Part shown: piece by piece, positions 1 through 8,622 of the stretch
How the letters are laid out: every line of letters starts with the position of its first letter
Numbering within the stretch: the stretch's first letter is position 1
Source of the DNA: Demequina aestuarii
GTDB lineage: Bacteria; Actinomycetota; Actinomycetes; Actinomycetales; Demequinaceae
DNA: 64,000 nt
Direction: 5' to 3'
Assembly (NCBI RefSeq): GCF_000975095.1
Contig: NZ_BBRD01000001.1
Span: 1,011,467-1,075,466 of the forward strand
Notes under the pieces: generated by a model
What the model was told of the DNA's origin: nothing
What the model saw: only the letters and a program-made list of their open reading frames with translations
The model's database searches: none
Position numbers and translations under genes: made by a program

Positions 1-2
1 TC

Positions 3-785
3 TTCAACGGCGGCGACCCGTTGATCACCGGGCTGGTCACGGGTTCGGGCGCCCTCGCCGTGCTGCTCTACCTCGCGCACGGGCTCAACTCCCGCACGAC
101 CACCGCCTACTTGGGGACCCTTGCAGGGCTCACCGTCACAGCCGTTCTCGCCTGGTGGGCGGTGGACGCGTCGCGCCTGACCGGGATCTGGTCGGAGGAG
201 GGCGCGCATCTCGAACTGTCGGGGAGGTCAGTCGACCTGCAGGGGCTCGTGCTGTGCGGCATCGTGATCGCCGGCCTCGGCGTGCTGAACGACGTGACGG
301 TGACCCAGGCGTCGGCCGTGTGGGAGCTGCGGGCCGCCCGTCCCGACATCTCGCGCTGGAATCTGTTCCGGCGCGGCATGAGGATTGGCCGGGACCACAT
401 CGCGTCCACGGTGTACACGATCGCGTTCGCATACGTCGGCGCCGCCCTGCCGGCCATCATGCTGATCAGCCTGTACGACACCTCGCTCGGGTCCACGCTG
501 ACCACGGCCGAGATCGCCGAGGAGGCCGTCCGCACGCTCGTCAGCTCCATCGGCCTGGTGCTGGCCGTGCCGCTCACGACGGGGATCGCGGCGCTCGTGG
601 TCGGCACCGACGCAATCGTGCGGAACGACGAAGCCGTCGGGTCGATGCCCGGCGGCGACGTCGGTCGCGCGGCGGCTCCCACGGCAGGACCGTCGGCGCT
701 GGCGGATGCGCCGGGTGCCCCCGCGGAGTCCGCGGCGGGTGCGGCGCCGGGCGAGGGCGGACCATCAGCGACAATGGACAGATGA
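3..785 (+). CDS. YibE/F-like multi-pass membrane protein, 3' part
   Basis: The reading frame is already open at base 3 and runs to a TGA at 783-785, so the 5' end lies outside the window; 260 residues are visible. About five hydrophobic segments can be seen, and the central stretch (GVLNDVTVTQASAVWELR, then HIASTVYTIAFAYVGA) matches my memory of the YibE/F family, whose biochemical role is unknown. The last 50 residues are a disordered Ala/Gly/Pro-rich tail, probably cytoplasmic. The stop overlaps the dusB start by ATGA, so the two are translationally coupled. The family call rests on motif recognition only. Confidence 0.7.
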   Translation, partial: FNGGDPLITGLVTGSGALAVLLYLAHGLNSRTTTAYLGTLAGLTVTAVLAWWAVDASRLTGIWSEEGAHLELSGRSVDLQGLVLCGIVIAGLGVLNDVTVTQASAVWELRAARPDISRWNLFRRGMRIGRDHIASTVYTIAFAYVGAALPAIMLISLYDTSLGSTLTTAEIAEEAVRTLVSSIGLVLAVPLTTGIAALVVGTDAIVRNDEAVGSMPGGDVGRAAAPTAGPSALADAPGAPAESAAGAAPGEGGPSATMDR

Positions 786-1957
786 CGACCACCCCGAGCA
801 CTGCGGCGCGCGTGCTGCCACCGCTGCGCATCGGCCCCCTCGAGGTCGAGACGCCAGTGGTGCTCGCTCCCATGGCGGGCATCACCAATGCGGCGTTCCG
901 CCGCCTGTGCCGCGAGCACGGGGGCGGGCTCTACGTCGCCGAGATGGTGACGTCGAGGGCGCTGGTCGAGCGCACCCGCGAGAGCATGCGCATCATCCAT
1001 CACGACCCTGACGAGAAGCCCCGCTCGGTGCAGGTGTACGGAGTCGATCCCGCCACCATCGGTGCCGCCGTACGGATGCTGGTCGAGGAGGATCGCGCGG
1101 ACCACATCGACATGAACTTCGGCTGCCCTGTCCCCAAGGTGACACGCAAGGGCGGGGGAGCGGTGCTCCCCTGGAAGCGGGACCTGTTCCGGGACATCGT
1201 GCGGGCTGCGGTCCGGGAGGCGGCCCCGTTCGACGTGCCCGTGACCGTGAAGATGCGCAAGGGGATCGACGACGACCACCTCACGTACCTGGATGCGGGC
1301 CGCATGGCCGAGAGCGAGGGCGCGGCGGCCGTGGCGCTGCACGCGCGCACGGCTGCCGACTTCTACTCCGGCACGGCAGACTGGTCGGCGATCGCGCGCC
1401 TCAAGGAGGCGATCACGTCCATTCCGGTGCTGGGAAACGGCGATATCTGGTCGGCCGAGGATGCTCTCCGGATGGTCGAGCAGACGGGCTGCGACGGCGT
1501 GGTCGTGGGCCGCGGGTGCCAGGGCAGGCCATGGTTGTTCGGGGACCTCCAGGCTGCCTTCGAGGGCCGCGACGATCGCGCCAGGCCGGGTCTGCGCGAG
1601 GTGGCGGACACCATCTACCGTCACGGCGAGCTCATGGTGTCGTTCTATGGAGACGATGAGACGAAGGCGATGCGTGAGATCCGCAAGCACATGGCCTGGT
1701 ATCTCAAGGGCTACCCGGTGGGCGGCGACACGCGCCGGTCGCTGGGCCTCGTGGAGAGCCTCGAGGGCCTGCGCGCGCTGCTCGACTCGCTGCCGCTGGA
1801 CACCCCGTACCCGGGCGAGGCCGCAGAGGGTGCGCGCGGGAGGCAGGGAACGCCCAAGCGCCCGGCCTGCCCCGAGGGATGGCTCGACACCCAAGAGATC
1901 ACGCCCGACCTCGAATCCCGCCTGCGGGAGGCCGAGCTCAGCGTCTCAGGCGGCTAG
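782..1957 (+). CDS. dusB: tRNA-dihydrouridine synthase (DusB type)
   Basis: This 391-residue enzyme reduces uridine to dihydrouridine in the D-loop of tRNA with FMN and NADPH. Near the N-terminus LAPMAGITNAAFR is the FMN-binding barrel start. MNFGCPVPKV carries the catalytic Cys, VKMRKG and HARTAADFYSG are the usual phosphate and substrate motifs, and LGNGDIW plus VVVGRGCQGRPW close the TIM barrel; a helical domain follows. The length fits actinobacterial Dus proteins. The ATG at 782 overlaps the preceding stop (ATGA), which fixes the start. The tail after about residue 340 is variable and of no clear function. Confidence 0.93.
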   Translation: MTTTPSTAARVLPPLRIGPLEVETPVVLAPMAGITNAAFRRLCREHGGGLYVAEMVTSRALVERTRESMRIIHHDPDEKPRSVQVYGVDPATIGAAVRMLVEEDRADHIDMNFGCPVPKVTRKGGGAVLPWKRDLFRDIVRAAVREAAPFDVPVTVKMRKGIDDDHLTYLDAGRMAESEGAAAVALHARTAADFYSGTADWSAIARLKEAITSIPVLGNGDIWSAEDALRMVEQTGCDGVVVGRGCQGRPWLFGDLQAAFEGRDDRARPGLREVADTIYRHGELMVSFYGDDETKAMREIRKHMAWYLKGYPVGGDTRRSLGLVESLEGLRALLDSLPLDTPYPGEAAEGARGRQGTPKRPACPEGWLDTQEITPDLESRLREAELSVSGG

Positions 1958-1991
1958 TCCCCAGCGCGGGGGTCGCCGATGGTGGGAACCC

Positions 1992-2642
1992 TCAGGCGAG
2001 ACCGAGCGGTGGCTCTCCACCCGCATCGGCCGCCGGACCTCCGCCTTCCGGCACCGGGGACTCGTCGCGCGGTTCGCGAGCTGGCACCAGCGTGAGCTGC
2101 ACCATGCCGTCGCCGTAGCGGCGCACATCCGCCACCGTGATGTGGTGGCGGTGCTCGGCCCCCGCGAACAGCGGCCGTCCCGAACCGAGCACCGTGGGGT
2201 GCACGGTGACGGTGAGCTCGTCGATGAGACCCTCGTCGAGAGCCTGCCGGATCATGCTCCCGCCATCGATGTAGACGTCGTCTCCGTTCGCTGCCTCGAG
2301 GGCCTCGGCCACCAGATTCGCGATGGGCCCGGACGCGGCCCGCACGGATGGAGGAGCGCCGTCAAGGGGGCGTTCGGTTGCCACCAGGATGGGCACGTCT
2401 CCGTATTGCCAGTCGATGTCGAGGCTTGCGACCACGTCGTAGGTGCGCCGTCCCATCAGCATGGCGCCCACGTCCGCAAAGAAGGCCTCGTAGCCGAGCG
2501 CATCGGCCGGGTGGTTCGCCCACGTCCCGCTCGCCATGGGCGCCCAGGTGGGGCGCGGGGCCTCGAGCCAGTCGAGCTCGTCATGCGGACCGGCGATGAA
2601 TCCGTCGATCGAACTGGCGATGTATGCGCGCACTCGTCCCAT
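1992..2642 (-). CDS. RibD C-terminal / dihydrofolate-reductase-like protein
   Basis: The 216-residue protein begins MGRVRAYIASSIDGFIAG, the signature of the stand-alone RibD-C / YyaP-like reductases, and keeps MGRRTYDVV and YIDGGSMIRQAL for NADPH binding. The fold is that of dihydrofolate reductase and of the reductase half of riboflavin synthesis protein RibD, but isolated copies like this usually have unknown substrates. It converges on dusB with a 34-bp gap and diverges from dgt. Six bases before its ATG sits TAGCGT, a -10-like box, so its mRNA may be leaderless. The last 25 residues are low-complexity. Confidence 0.8.
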   Translation of the reverse strand: MGRVRAYIASSIDGFIAGPHDELDWLEAPRPTWAPMASGTWANHPADALGYEAFFADVGAMLMGRRTYDVVASLDIDWQYGDVPILVATERPLDGAPPSVRAASGPIANLVAEALEAANGDDVYIDGGSMIRQALDEGLIDELTVTVHPTVLGSGRPLFAGAEHRHHITVADVRRYGDGMVQLTLVPAREPRDESPVPEGGGPAADAGGEPPLGLA

Positions 2643-2648
2643 GGCTCC

Positions 2649-2654
2649 ACGCTA
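2649..2654 (-). promoter_or_regulatory. -10 box of a probable leaderless promoter (RibD-like gene)
   Basis: TAGCGT read on the minus strand, ending exactly 6 nt before the ATG at 2642, so transcription would begin at or next to the start codon. Confidence 0.5.
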
Positions 2655-2747
2655 CGGCCGGACGCATCGGCGCGCAGTGCGGGGCGCGCCAAGGTGAACA
2701 CCGGGTGGCCCCCGATGCGGGGGTGATGCGCCGCAACGCTCGCCCGA

Positions 2748-2753
2748 TAGCAT
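2748..2753 (+). promoter_or_regulatory. -10 box of a probable leaderless promoter (dgt)
   Basis: TAGCAT lies 6 nt before the GTG at 2760; no Shine-Dalgarno sequence is present between them. Confidence 0.5.
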
Positions 2754-2759
2754 CGAACG

Positions 2760-4022
2760 GTGAGCGCCCTTCCCGATGGCTACGAGCCCGCCGATGCCGA
2801 GCGCTGGATCACCGAGCCCCCCAAGGCCGCCCAGCGCACGCCGTTCGAGCGCGACCGCGCGCGCATCGTCCACTCGAGCGCGCTGCGGCGACTGGGCGCC
2901 AAGACCCAGCTGCTGGGGCTGGGGTCGGGAGACTTCGTGCGCACCCGTCTCACGCACTCGCTCGAGGTGGCGCAGGTCGGACGTGAGCTGGGCAAAGCGC
3001 TGGGATGCTCGCCGGACATCGTGGATGCGGCCTGCCTCGCCCACGACCTGGGGCACCCGCCGTTCGGCCACAACGGCGAGCGCGCCCTGGATGACGTCAG
3101 CCGTGACATTGGGGGCTTCGAGGGAAACGCCCAGACGCTGCGGCTCCTCACTCGCCTGGAGCCCAAGTCCATCGACCCCGCGACGGGTCGTTGCGTGGGT
3201 CTGAATCTGACCCGCGCCGGCCTCGACGCTGTCGTCAAGTACCCGTGGCGCGAGCCGTCAGCGCCCATGCGCCCCGACGGCACGCCGAGCCGCAAGTTCG
3301 GAGTCTACGACCAGGATCTGCCCGTGTTCGACTGGCTCCGCGACGGCGCCGTGGGCGATCAGCAGAGCTTCGAGGCGCAGGTCATGGACCTGGCGGACGA
3401 CATCTCGTACTCCGTGCATGACGTCGAGGACGCGATCGTCTACCGGGCCCTCAAGCTCTCGACGCTACGAGACCCTGGCCAGGCCCGGGCCGTCGTCGCG
3501 CACGTGCGCGAGTGGTATGGATCCGGTGAGGACGAGCCGCTCCTCGCGGCGCTCGGCCGGCTGCAGACCTTCCGATGGTGGGCCGAGGACTACGACGGAT
3601 CTCGGCGCTCTCTGGCCGCGCTCAAGGACATGACGAGCCAGATGATCGGTCGCTTCGCGCAGGCCATCATCCAGGCGACGCGTGAGGAGCACGGACCGGG
3701 CGCGCTGACCCGCCACCGCGCGTCGCTGGTGGTGCCGCAGGAGACGCTCGACGAGATCCTCATCCTCAAGGGCATCGCCGTGCATTTTCTGATGGCGCCG
3801 CGCGAGATGAGCCCCATGTACGCCAAGCAGCGCCGAGTCCTGAAGGAGCTGGTGGCGGCGATCGCTGAGCGCGGCGACGAGGCGATGGAGCCGCAGTTCG
3901 CGGCGGATTACCGTGAGGCGTCAGGGGACGGCGACCGCCTGCGCGTCGCGGTCGACCAGGTAGCGTCGCTCACCGACACGTCGGCGTACAACTGGCACCA
4001 CAAGTACTGCGGGGGTCAGTAG
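2760..4022 (+). CDS. dgt: dGTP triphosphohydrolase (HD domain)
   Basis: This 420-residue enzyme hydrolyses dNTPs to deoxynucleosides and tripolyphosphate, balancing the dNTP pool. HSLEVAQVGRELG and LAHDLGHPPFGHNGE give the metal-binding His and the HD pair of the HD superfamily. Later conserved stretches include DLADDISYSVHDVEDA and, at the end, SAYNWHHKYCGG. The GTG start is fixed by the 6-nt spacing to a TAGCAT box. Dgt commonly sits close to dnaG in actinobacteria; here a three-gene minus-strand operon separates them. Confidence 0.92.
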   Translation: MSALPDGYEPADAERWITEPPKAAQRTPFERDRARIVHSSALRRLGAKTQLLGLGSGDFVRTRLTHSLEVAQVGRELGKALGCSPDIVDAACLAHDLGHPPFGHNGERALDDVSRDIGGFEGNAQTLRLLTRLEPKSIDPATGRCVGLNLTRAGLDAVVKYPWREPSAPMRPDGTPSRKFGVYDQDLPVFDWLRDGAVGDQQSFEAQVMDLADDISYSVHDVEDAIVYRALKLSTLRDPGQARAVVAHVREWYGSGEDEPLLAALGRLQTFRWWAEDYDGSRRSLAALKDMTSQMIGRFAQAIIQATREEHGPGALTRHRASLVVPQETLDEILILKGIAVHFLMAPREMSPMYAKQRRVLKELVAAIAERGDEAMEPQFAADYREASGDGDRLRVAVDQVASLTDTSAYNWHHKYCGGQ

Positions 4023-4024
4023 CC

Positions 4025-4045
4025 GACCGGCGGCCGCGTCCGGTC
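4025..4045. terminator. short hairpin at the end of dgt
   Basis: GACCGG and CCGGTC form a 6-bp stem around a 9-nt loop. It sits between convergent genes and overlaps the stop of the minus-strand gene. No T-run follows, so termination is only suggested. Confidence 0.3.
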
Positions 4046-4430
4046 AGTCAGCGACGGCGTCGGGACGCGTGGCGCGCAGCAGCACCACGAGAGCCACGAT
4101 CGGCAGCGCGAGCGGCACCCAGCCGTACGCGGAGCCGTACCCGGTCCAGACGGTCTCGTCCGGCCACCACGAGGGTCGTACGTAGCCCAGGGTCCCGACG
4201 GTGAGAACCCCCACGAGCTCGACCCCGGTACCCCACAGCGCCACCGAGCGCCAGCCGCGCCAGAGCGCGACGGCGATCAGGACATACAGTGCGGCCGATG
4301 CGCCCGAGACCAGGTAGGGGACTGGGGCCTCGGACAGTCGCGTCGAGATCTGCACCACCGAACGTCCGGCGGCGGCGAGACCCAGCACGCCATAGGCGAC
4401 GATGAGCAGCAGGCGACCGATCGGTGGCAT
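4044..4430 (-). CDS. small four-helix membrane protein, unknown function
   Basis: I do not recognise this 128-residue protein. It has about four hydrophobic helices (LLLIVAYGVLGLAAAG, a central helix, ALWGTGVELVGVLTVG, and LALPIVALVVLLRA) with a short Arg/Asp-rich tail, and no catalytic motif. The start at 4430 is chosen because its ATG overlaps the stop of the upstream gene as ATGA; a start 30 nt further upstream is possible but would overlap more. It is the last gene of a three-gene minus-strand operon. Confidence 0.72.
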   Translation of the reverse strand: MPPIGRLLLIVAYGVLGLAAAGRSVVQISTRLSEAPVPYLVSGASAALYVLIAVALWRGWRSVALWGTGVELVGVLTVGTLGYVRPSWWPDETVWTGYGSAYGWVPLALPIVALVVLLRATRPDAVAD

Positions 4431-4846
4431 CAGGACCCCAGGATGACGAACACGCGCCATGCGAGCACGGCCGCCGCGATGGCGACGATGACCGCGGCGC
4501 CGCCGTCGACTCGGGCGATCTGGTCGGGTTGGAGGACCGGACGGTTCGGGTCAGGGTCGAGGGCCGCGGCATCGGGTTCGCCCAGGCGGCCGATGCCGAG
4601 GAGCGGGAGCAGCAGGACGGCTGCCAACAGGTAGCCGAGCGTGAGGACGAGACCCGCGTCGTTGCCGCGGATGAGCACGATGAGCACCGAGAGCACCTGG
4701 ATCGCCGTGACGATCCAGAAGCCAGTCACGGCCTTCTCGAGGACTCTGTGGGCCCGTACCTGCACCATGGTTCCGACGCCGGCGAGCGCCAGGATCGCGC
4801 ACGCCACCAACACTGCGGGGTAGATCACCCCGCCGTAGAGCTCCAT
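4430..4846 (-). CDS. small multi-pass membrane protein, unknown function
   Basis: The 138-residue product shows helices at VIYPAVLVACAILALAGVG, GFWIVTAIQVLSVLIVLI, LVLTLGYLLAAVLLLPLLGIG and a C-terminal AAVIVAIAAAVLAWRVFVIL, separated by an Asp/Pro-rich loop. No family is recognised. Its start lies one base from the stop of the upstream DUF-type gene and its stop overlaps the downstream start by ATGA, so all three are probably made together and may form a membrane complex. Confidence 0.72.
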   Translation of the reverse strand: MELYGGVIYPAVLVACAILALAGVGTMVQVRAHRVLEKAVTGFWIVTAIQVLSVLIVLIRGNDAGLVLTLGYLLAAVLLLPLLGIGRLGEPDAAALDPDPNRPVLQPDQIARVDGGAAVIVAIAAAVLAWRVFVILGS

Positions 4847-5299
4847 CTACTGCTGCTGCGCCTGCTGCACGCGCATCGGCAGTCGGGACACCTCTTCGCC
4901 GTCGATCGAGATGGCCCAGCCGAACATGCCGGCCTCGGCGAACCGCAGTCCGTCGATCGTGAAGGCGAAGCAGGCGACCTGCTCATCTCCGTCGACCAGG
5001 TGCGGCGGGCGCCCGAGCGTGAAGTCGCCGCCCATGGCGCGCACGGGCTGAGCCTTGCCGTCCGCGTCGGCGCGCAGGCCGATCGGGTACTCCTTGCCGT
5101 CCTCGGTGACGAGCTTGAGCTCGAACTTGTGGGCCACGTTGGTCGCGGTGAACGGCACGTGCACCGTGGCGGCGACGGCGAGGCGGCGGTGCGCGGCCGG
5201 GAACTGTCGGACGTAGATGGTGTTCCATCCGGCGCCGAGGGCGTAGATCTTGCCCTGGACGACCTCGGCCGAGTCAGCAAGGAAGGCGTCGACTCTCAC
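4847..5299 (-). CDS. DUF6941-like conserved hypothetical protein
   Basis: This is a 150-residue soluble protein starting MRVDAFLADSAEVVQGKIYALGAGWNTI. That opening resembles a small actinobacterial family I recall as DUF6941; the number is from memory and unverified. The body is rich in beta strands, with no catalytic residues visible, and ends in a Gln-rich tail. The GTG start at 5299 is favoured over longer readings because GAAAGGAATTCCT gives a good ribosome binding site just before it. It heads the operon with two membrane proteins. Confidence 0.65.
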   Translation of the reverse strand: MRVDAFLADSAEVVQGKIYALGAGWNTIYVRQFPAAHRRLAVAATVHVPFTATNVAHKFELKLVTEDGKEYPIGLRADADGKAQPVRAMGGDFTLGRPPHLVDGDEQVACFAFTIDGLRFAEAGMFGWAISIDGEEVSRLPMRVQQAQQQ

Positions 5300-5411
5300 A
5301 GGAATTCCTTTCGTGGATGGTCTGAGGCCAAGCCTACCGACACGGCGCCAGCTTGCGGTTCGGGTGGGAGACGGGGTCGGGGGTGCGGCCTGGGCCCGGC
5401 ACGCGCGCGAG

Positions 5412-5417
5412 TATGGT
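5412..5417 (+). promoter_or_regulatory. -10 box of a probable leaderless promoter (dnaG)
   Basis: TATGGT ends 6 nt before the GTG at 5424, with no Shine-Dalgarno between. Confidence 0.5.
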
Positions 5418-5423
5418 GATGCC

Positions 5424-7322
5424 GTGGCAGGCACCATCAATCGGGACGACATCGCGGCCGTTCGCGAGCGTGCTCCGATCGAAGACATCGTGGGCCAGCA
5501 CGTGGCGCTCAAGACCGCAGGGGTGGGCTCGCTGAAGGGCCTGTGTCCCTTCCATGACGAACGGTCGCCGTCGTTCCATGTGCGCCCAGGCGTGGGCCGG
5601 TGGCACTGCTTCGGCTGCGGCGAGGGCGGCGACGTCATCGAGTTCGTCATGCGCATGGACGGCCTCCCGTTCGCCGAGGCAGTGGAGTATCTTGCCGACC
5701 GCGCCGGCGTCCAACTGCGCTACGAGGCGGGCGGGGCGTCGCGGCGCGAGGGCACCACCGGACTTCGCAAGCGTCTGCTCGAGGCGCACCGGATCGCCGC
5801 CGCCTACTTCGCCGAGCAGCTGGGCTCGCCCGAGGCGCGCATCGGCCGTGACTTCCTGCGGGAGCGAGGCTTCGACCGCGATGCCGCGGAGATGTTCGGC
5901 GTCGGATACGCCCCCCAGGGCTGGTCGCACCTCGGCGAGCACCTGCGCGGCAAGGGATTCACCGAGGAGGAGCTGCGCGCCACCGGCCTGATGTCCGAGG
6001 GCTCTCGAGGACTGTACGACCGGTTCCGGGGCCGCTTGGTGTGGCCGATTCGGGACGTCACGGGCGAGGTCATCGGCTTTGGCGCGCGCCGACTGCACGA
6101 GGACGACCAGGGCCCCAAGTACCTCAACACCCCAGAGACCGCGCTGTACAAGAAGGCCCAGGTCCTCTACGGACTCGACCTGGCGAAGTCCACGGTGCGC
6201 TCCGAGCGGACCACCGTCGTCGTCGAGGGATACACCGACGTGATGGCCTGCCACCTCGCCGGCGTCACCAACGCGGTCGCGACGTGCGGAACCGCCTTCG
6301 GCTCCGAGCACGTCAAGGTGGTGCGTCGGCTCATGGGGGACACTGGCGGGCCGCAGACCAAGGTGGGGGAGTCGGGCGCGAGGGTCGTGTTCACCTTCGA
6401 TGGCGATGAGGCCGGACAGAACGCGGCGCTCAAGTCCTTTCAACTGGACCACCAGTTCCTCGCCCAGACGTTCGTGGCCGTGGATCCCGACGGGCTCGAC
6501 CCGTGCGACCTGCGCCAGCAGCGGGGCGATCGCGCGGTCACGGAGCTGCTTGCGCACCGGGTGCCGCTGTTCGAGTTCGTGATCCGCACCGCGCTGAGGT
6601 CGCATGATCTGGACACGGCAGAGGGCCGGGTGGCCGCACTGCGCGCCGCCGCCCCCGTCGTCGCCGGGATCAAGGACCGCGCGCTCCAGCCCGAGTACAG
6701 CCGCCGACTCGCCGGATGGCTGGGGATGGATGTCGAGGCGATCTCGCGTGCGGTCACGGATGCTGCCCGCGCCCGAAGGGCGGCACCCGGAGAGCCGCCG
6801 CCGTCCACGGGAGCGATCCCCGCGTACCAGGACGAGGGCCCGTCGCGTCCGAACCCCCGCGATCCGGTGGTACGGGCCGAGGCGATGTCGTTGGGCGTGC
6901 TGCTGCAGGCGCCCCGCGAGGCTGCGTCCGACCCCGTCGGTGCGCTGGTGCTGCGCGACCTCGACTCGTCGGCGTTCACGGTGCCGCAGTACCGTGCCGT
7001 GTTCGACGCGATCACCGCGGCGGGCGGCCCCGGCAGCGCCGGTGGGGACTGGGCCAACGCCGTCGCGGAGCAGGCGGGGGAGACCCTCGCCGGCATCGTG
7101 TCCGAACTCGCCGTCACCCCCCTGCCCCACGACCGGCCCGATGCGCTCGGGCACTGGGGCGGGACTGTGCTGGCCCGGTTGATGGACCTGAGCCTCACGC
7201 GCCAGATCGCCGACGTCCGCGGCCGCATGCAGCGGGCCGGCGAGGGCACTGAAGGGCACCAGGCCGGCTTCGCCGAGCTCATCGCTCTCGAGAAGCGTCG
7301 ACGGTCGCTCCGCGACCCCTGA
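5424..7322 (+). CDS. dnaG: DNA primase
   Basis: This 632-residue enzyme makes RNA primers at the replication fork. The N-terminal CHC2 zinc ribbon is seen at about residues 40-65 (CPFHDERSPSFHV, WHCFGCGEGGD). The Toprim catalytic core follows, with VVVEGYTDVMA and FTFDGDEAGQNAA holding the metal-binding Glu and Asp residues. A C-terminal region of about 200 residues corresponds to the helicase-binding part. Between the two Toprim motifs, around residue 300, is a short loop rich in Gly/Thr. The GTG at 5424 gives the usual N-terminus (INRDDIAAVRERAPIEDIV) and is placed by the -10 box 6 nt upstream. Confidence 0.95.
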   Translation: MAGTINRDDIAAVRERAPIEDIVGQHVALKTAGVGSLKGLCPFHDERSPSFHVRPGVGRWHCFGCGEGGDVIEFVMRMDGLPFAEAVEYLADRAGVQLRYEAGGASRREGTTGLRKRLLEAHRIAAAYFAEQLGSPEARIGRDFLRERGFDRDAAEMFGVGYAPQGWSHLGEHLRGKGFTEEELRATGLMSEGSRGLYDRFRGRLVWPIRDVTGEVIGFGARRLHEDDQGPKYLNTPETALYKKAQVLYGLDLAKSTVRSERTTVVVEGYTDVMACHLAGVTNAVATCGTAFGSEHVKVVRRLMGDTGGPQTKVGESGARVVFTFDGDEAGQNAALKSFQLDHQFLAQTFVAVDPDGLDPCDLRQQRGDRAVTELLAHRVPLFEFVIRTALRSHDLDTAEGRVAALRAAAPVVAGIKDRALQPEYSRRLAGWLGMDVEAISRAVTDAARARRAAPGEPPPSTGAIPAYQDEGPSRPNPRDPVVRAEAMSLGVLLQAPREAASDPVGALVLRDLDSSAFTVPQYRAVFDAITAAGGPGSAGGDWANAVAEQAGETLAGIVSELAVTPLPHDRPDALGHWGGTVLARLMDLSLTRQIADVRGRMQRAGEGTEGHQAGFAELIALEKRRRSLRDP

Positions 7323-7494
7323 GACGCCAATGTCTCGGTAGCGTCGCGGTACGGCAAAGAGTGTGTGAACGCGATGTGACGAGTGTGAAAAATCTACGAT
7401 TCCCGGGAGCATCGCCACTTCTTGCGAGGTAGGTTCCGAGGAAGGCCGCGACGTCACCCGGCGCCGGCGCCTCGAAGAAGTGAAAGGTGCGACT

Positions 7495-8541
7495 GTGAGA
7501 ATCAGGTTCAACCCCCTCGCCGCGACGGCGATCATCGGCGCGGCAGCGCTGACGCTGGCTGGCTGCGCGAGCGGCGACGGCGACGACGACGCGACCCCCG
7601 AACCCAGCGACGAGATGACGTCGACCTCGGACGCGGGAGAGGGCGGCGAGGGCCTCCCCGAGGAGCTCATCCTCGGCCTGGTGCCCTCCGACGAGGTCGA
7701 CCAGCTCGTGACCGACGGCAAGGCTCTCGCGGAGCTCCTCAGCGAGGAGCTGGGCGTCGAGGTCACCACGTTCATCCCAGAGAGCTACTCGGCAGTGGTG
7801 GTGGCGATGCAGACGCAGCAGGCGGACATCGGCTTCCTCGGCCCCATCGCCATGGTCCAGGCCGTCGACGAGGCGAGCGCGGTGCCCGTGCTGCAGTCGG
7901 TGCGCTACGGCTCGTCGAGCTACGTGACGCAGTGGATGACCAACGACCCGGACACCTTCTGCCTGGACGAGGTCACCACCGAGGCGGACGACGACGGCGT
8001 GAACTACTCCTACTGCAACGGCGCGACCGGCTACGACGGCCCGCAGGGCGAGGACGCTCTCGAGCTCATCGACCCGTCGTCGCAGATCTCCTTCGTCGAC
8101 CCCAGCTCGGCGTCCGGGTACTACTACCCCTCGACGCAGCTCGAGACCATCCTCGGCATCGACCCGCTCACGGATCTCACTGGAGCGTTCTTCGCCGGCG
8201 GTCACCCGCAGTCGGTGCAGGCGGTCTATGACGGCGACGCCGTGGTCGGCACGTCCTTCAACGACGCCCGCTCCGAACTCTCCGAAGAGTTCCCGGACGT
8301 CGGCGAGAAGGTCGTCGTGTTCGCGTACTCGACGAACATCCCGAACGATGGCGCGGTGCTGAACGGCGACCTGTCGGCCGAGGCGCAGCAGCAGATCACA
8401 GATGCTCTGATGGCCATCGCCGGCACCGATGAGGGCCTTGCCGCCCTCGACGCGGTCTACAACATCGAAGGCTTGGAGCCCGCCGACGTCGAGGCACTCG
8501 ACGAGGCGCGTCAGGTCGCGGCGAACTTCGGCGAGGAGTAG
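7495..8541 (+). CDS. phnD: phosphonate/phosphite-type ABC transporter substrate-binding lipoprotein
   Basis: The 348-residue lipoprotein binds an oxyanion outside the membrane and hands it to the PhnE permeases encoded downstream. A signal peptide ends in the lipobox LAGC (lipid-modified Cys24), followed by an Asp/Glu/Ser-rich linker and a PhnD-type domain (LILGLVPSDEVDQL, QTQQADIGFLGPIA, SSASGYYYPSTQL). The GTG at 7495 is preferred over 7480 because GAAAGGTG lies at proper spacing before it. No C-P lyase or phosphonatase gene is present nearby, so the substrate could be phosphite, phosphonate or phosphate. Confidence 0.88.
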   Translation: MRIRFNPLAATAIIGAAALTLAGCASGDGDDDATPEPSDEMTSTSDAGEGGEGLPEELILGLVPSDEVDQLVTDGKALAELLSEELGVEVTTFIPESYSAVVVAMQTQQADIGFLGPIAMVQAVDEASAVPVLQSVRYGSSSYVTQWMTNDPDTFCLDEVTTEADDDGVNYSYCNGATGYDGPQGEDALELIDPSSQISFVDPSSASGYYYPSTQLETILGIDPLTDLTGAFFAGGHPQSVQAVYDGDAVVGTSFNDARSELSEEFPDVGEKVVVFAYSTNIPNDGAVLNGDLSAEAQQQITDALMAIAGTDEGLAALDAVYNIEGLEPADVEALDEARQVAANFGEE

Positions 8542-8622
8542 CCACACGCACGCTCACGCGGTGGTCGGCCCTCGGCACCGAGGGTCGGCCACCGCGGTCG
8601 CGTTCCATGGCACAGTGAAAAC

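Noticed and set aside
107-1894. 595-codon open frame on the minus strand over the YibE/F-like gene and dusB
   Set aside because: Antisense to a clear DusB; composition is Arg/His/Ala-rich with no motifs. High GC leaves long antisense frames open.
5334-7775. 813-codon minus-strand open frame over dnaG
   Set aside because: Mirror of dnaG in a GC-rich genome; no recognisable domain and no ribosome binding site.
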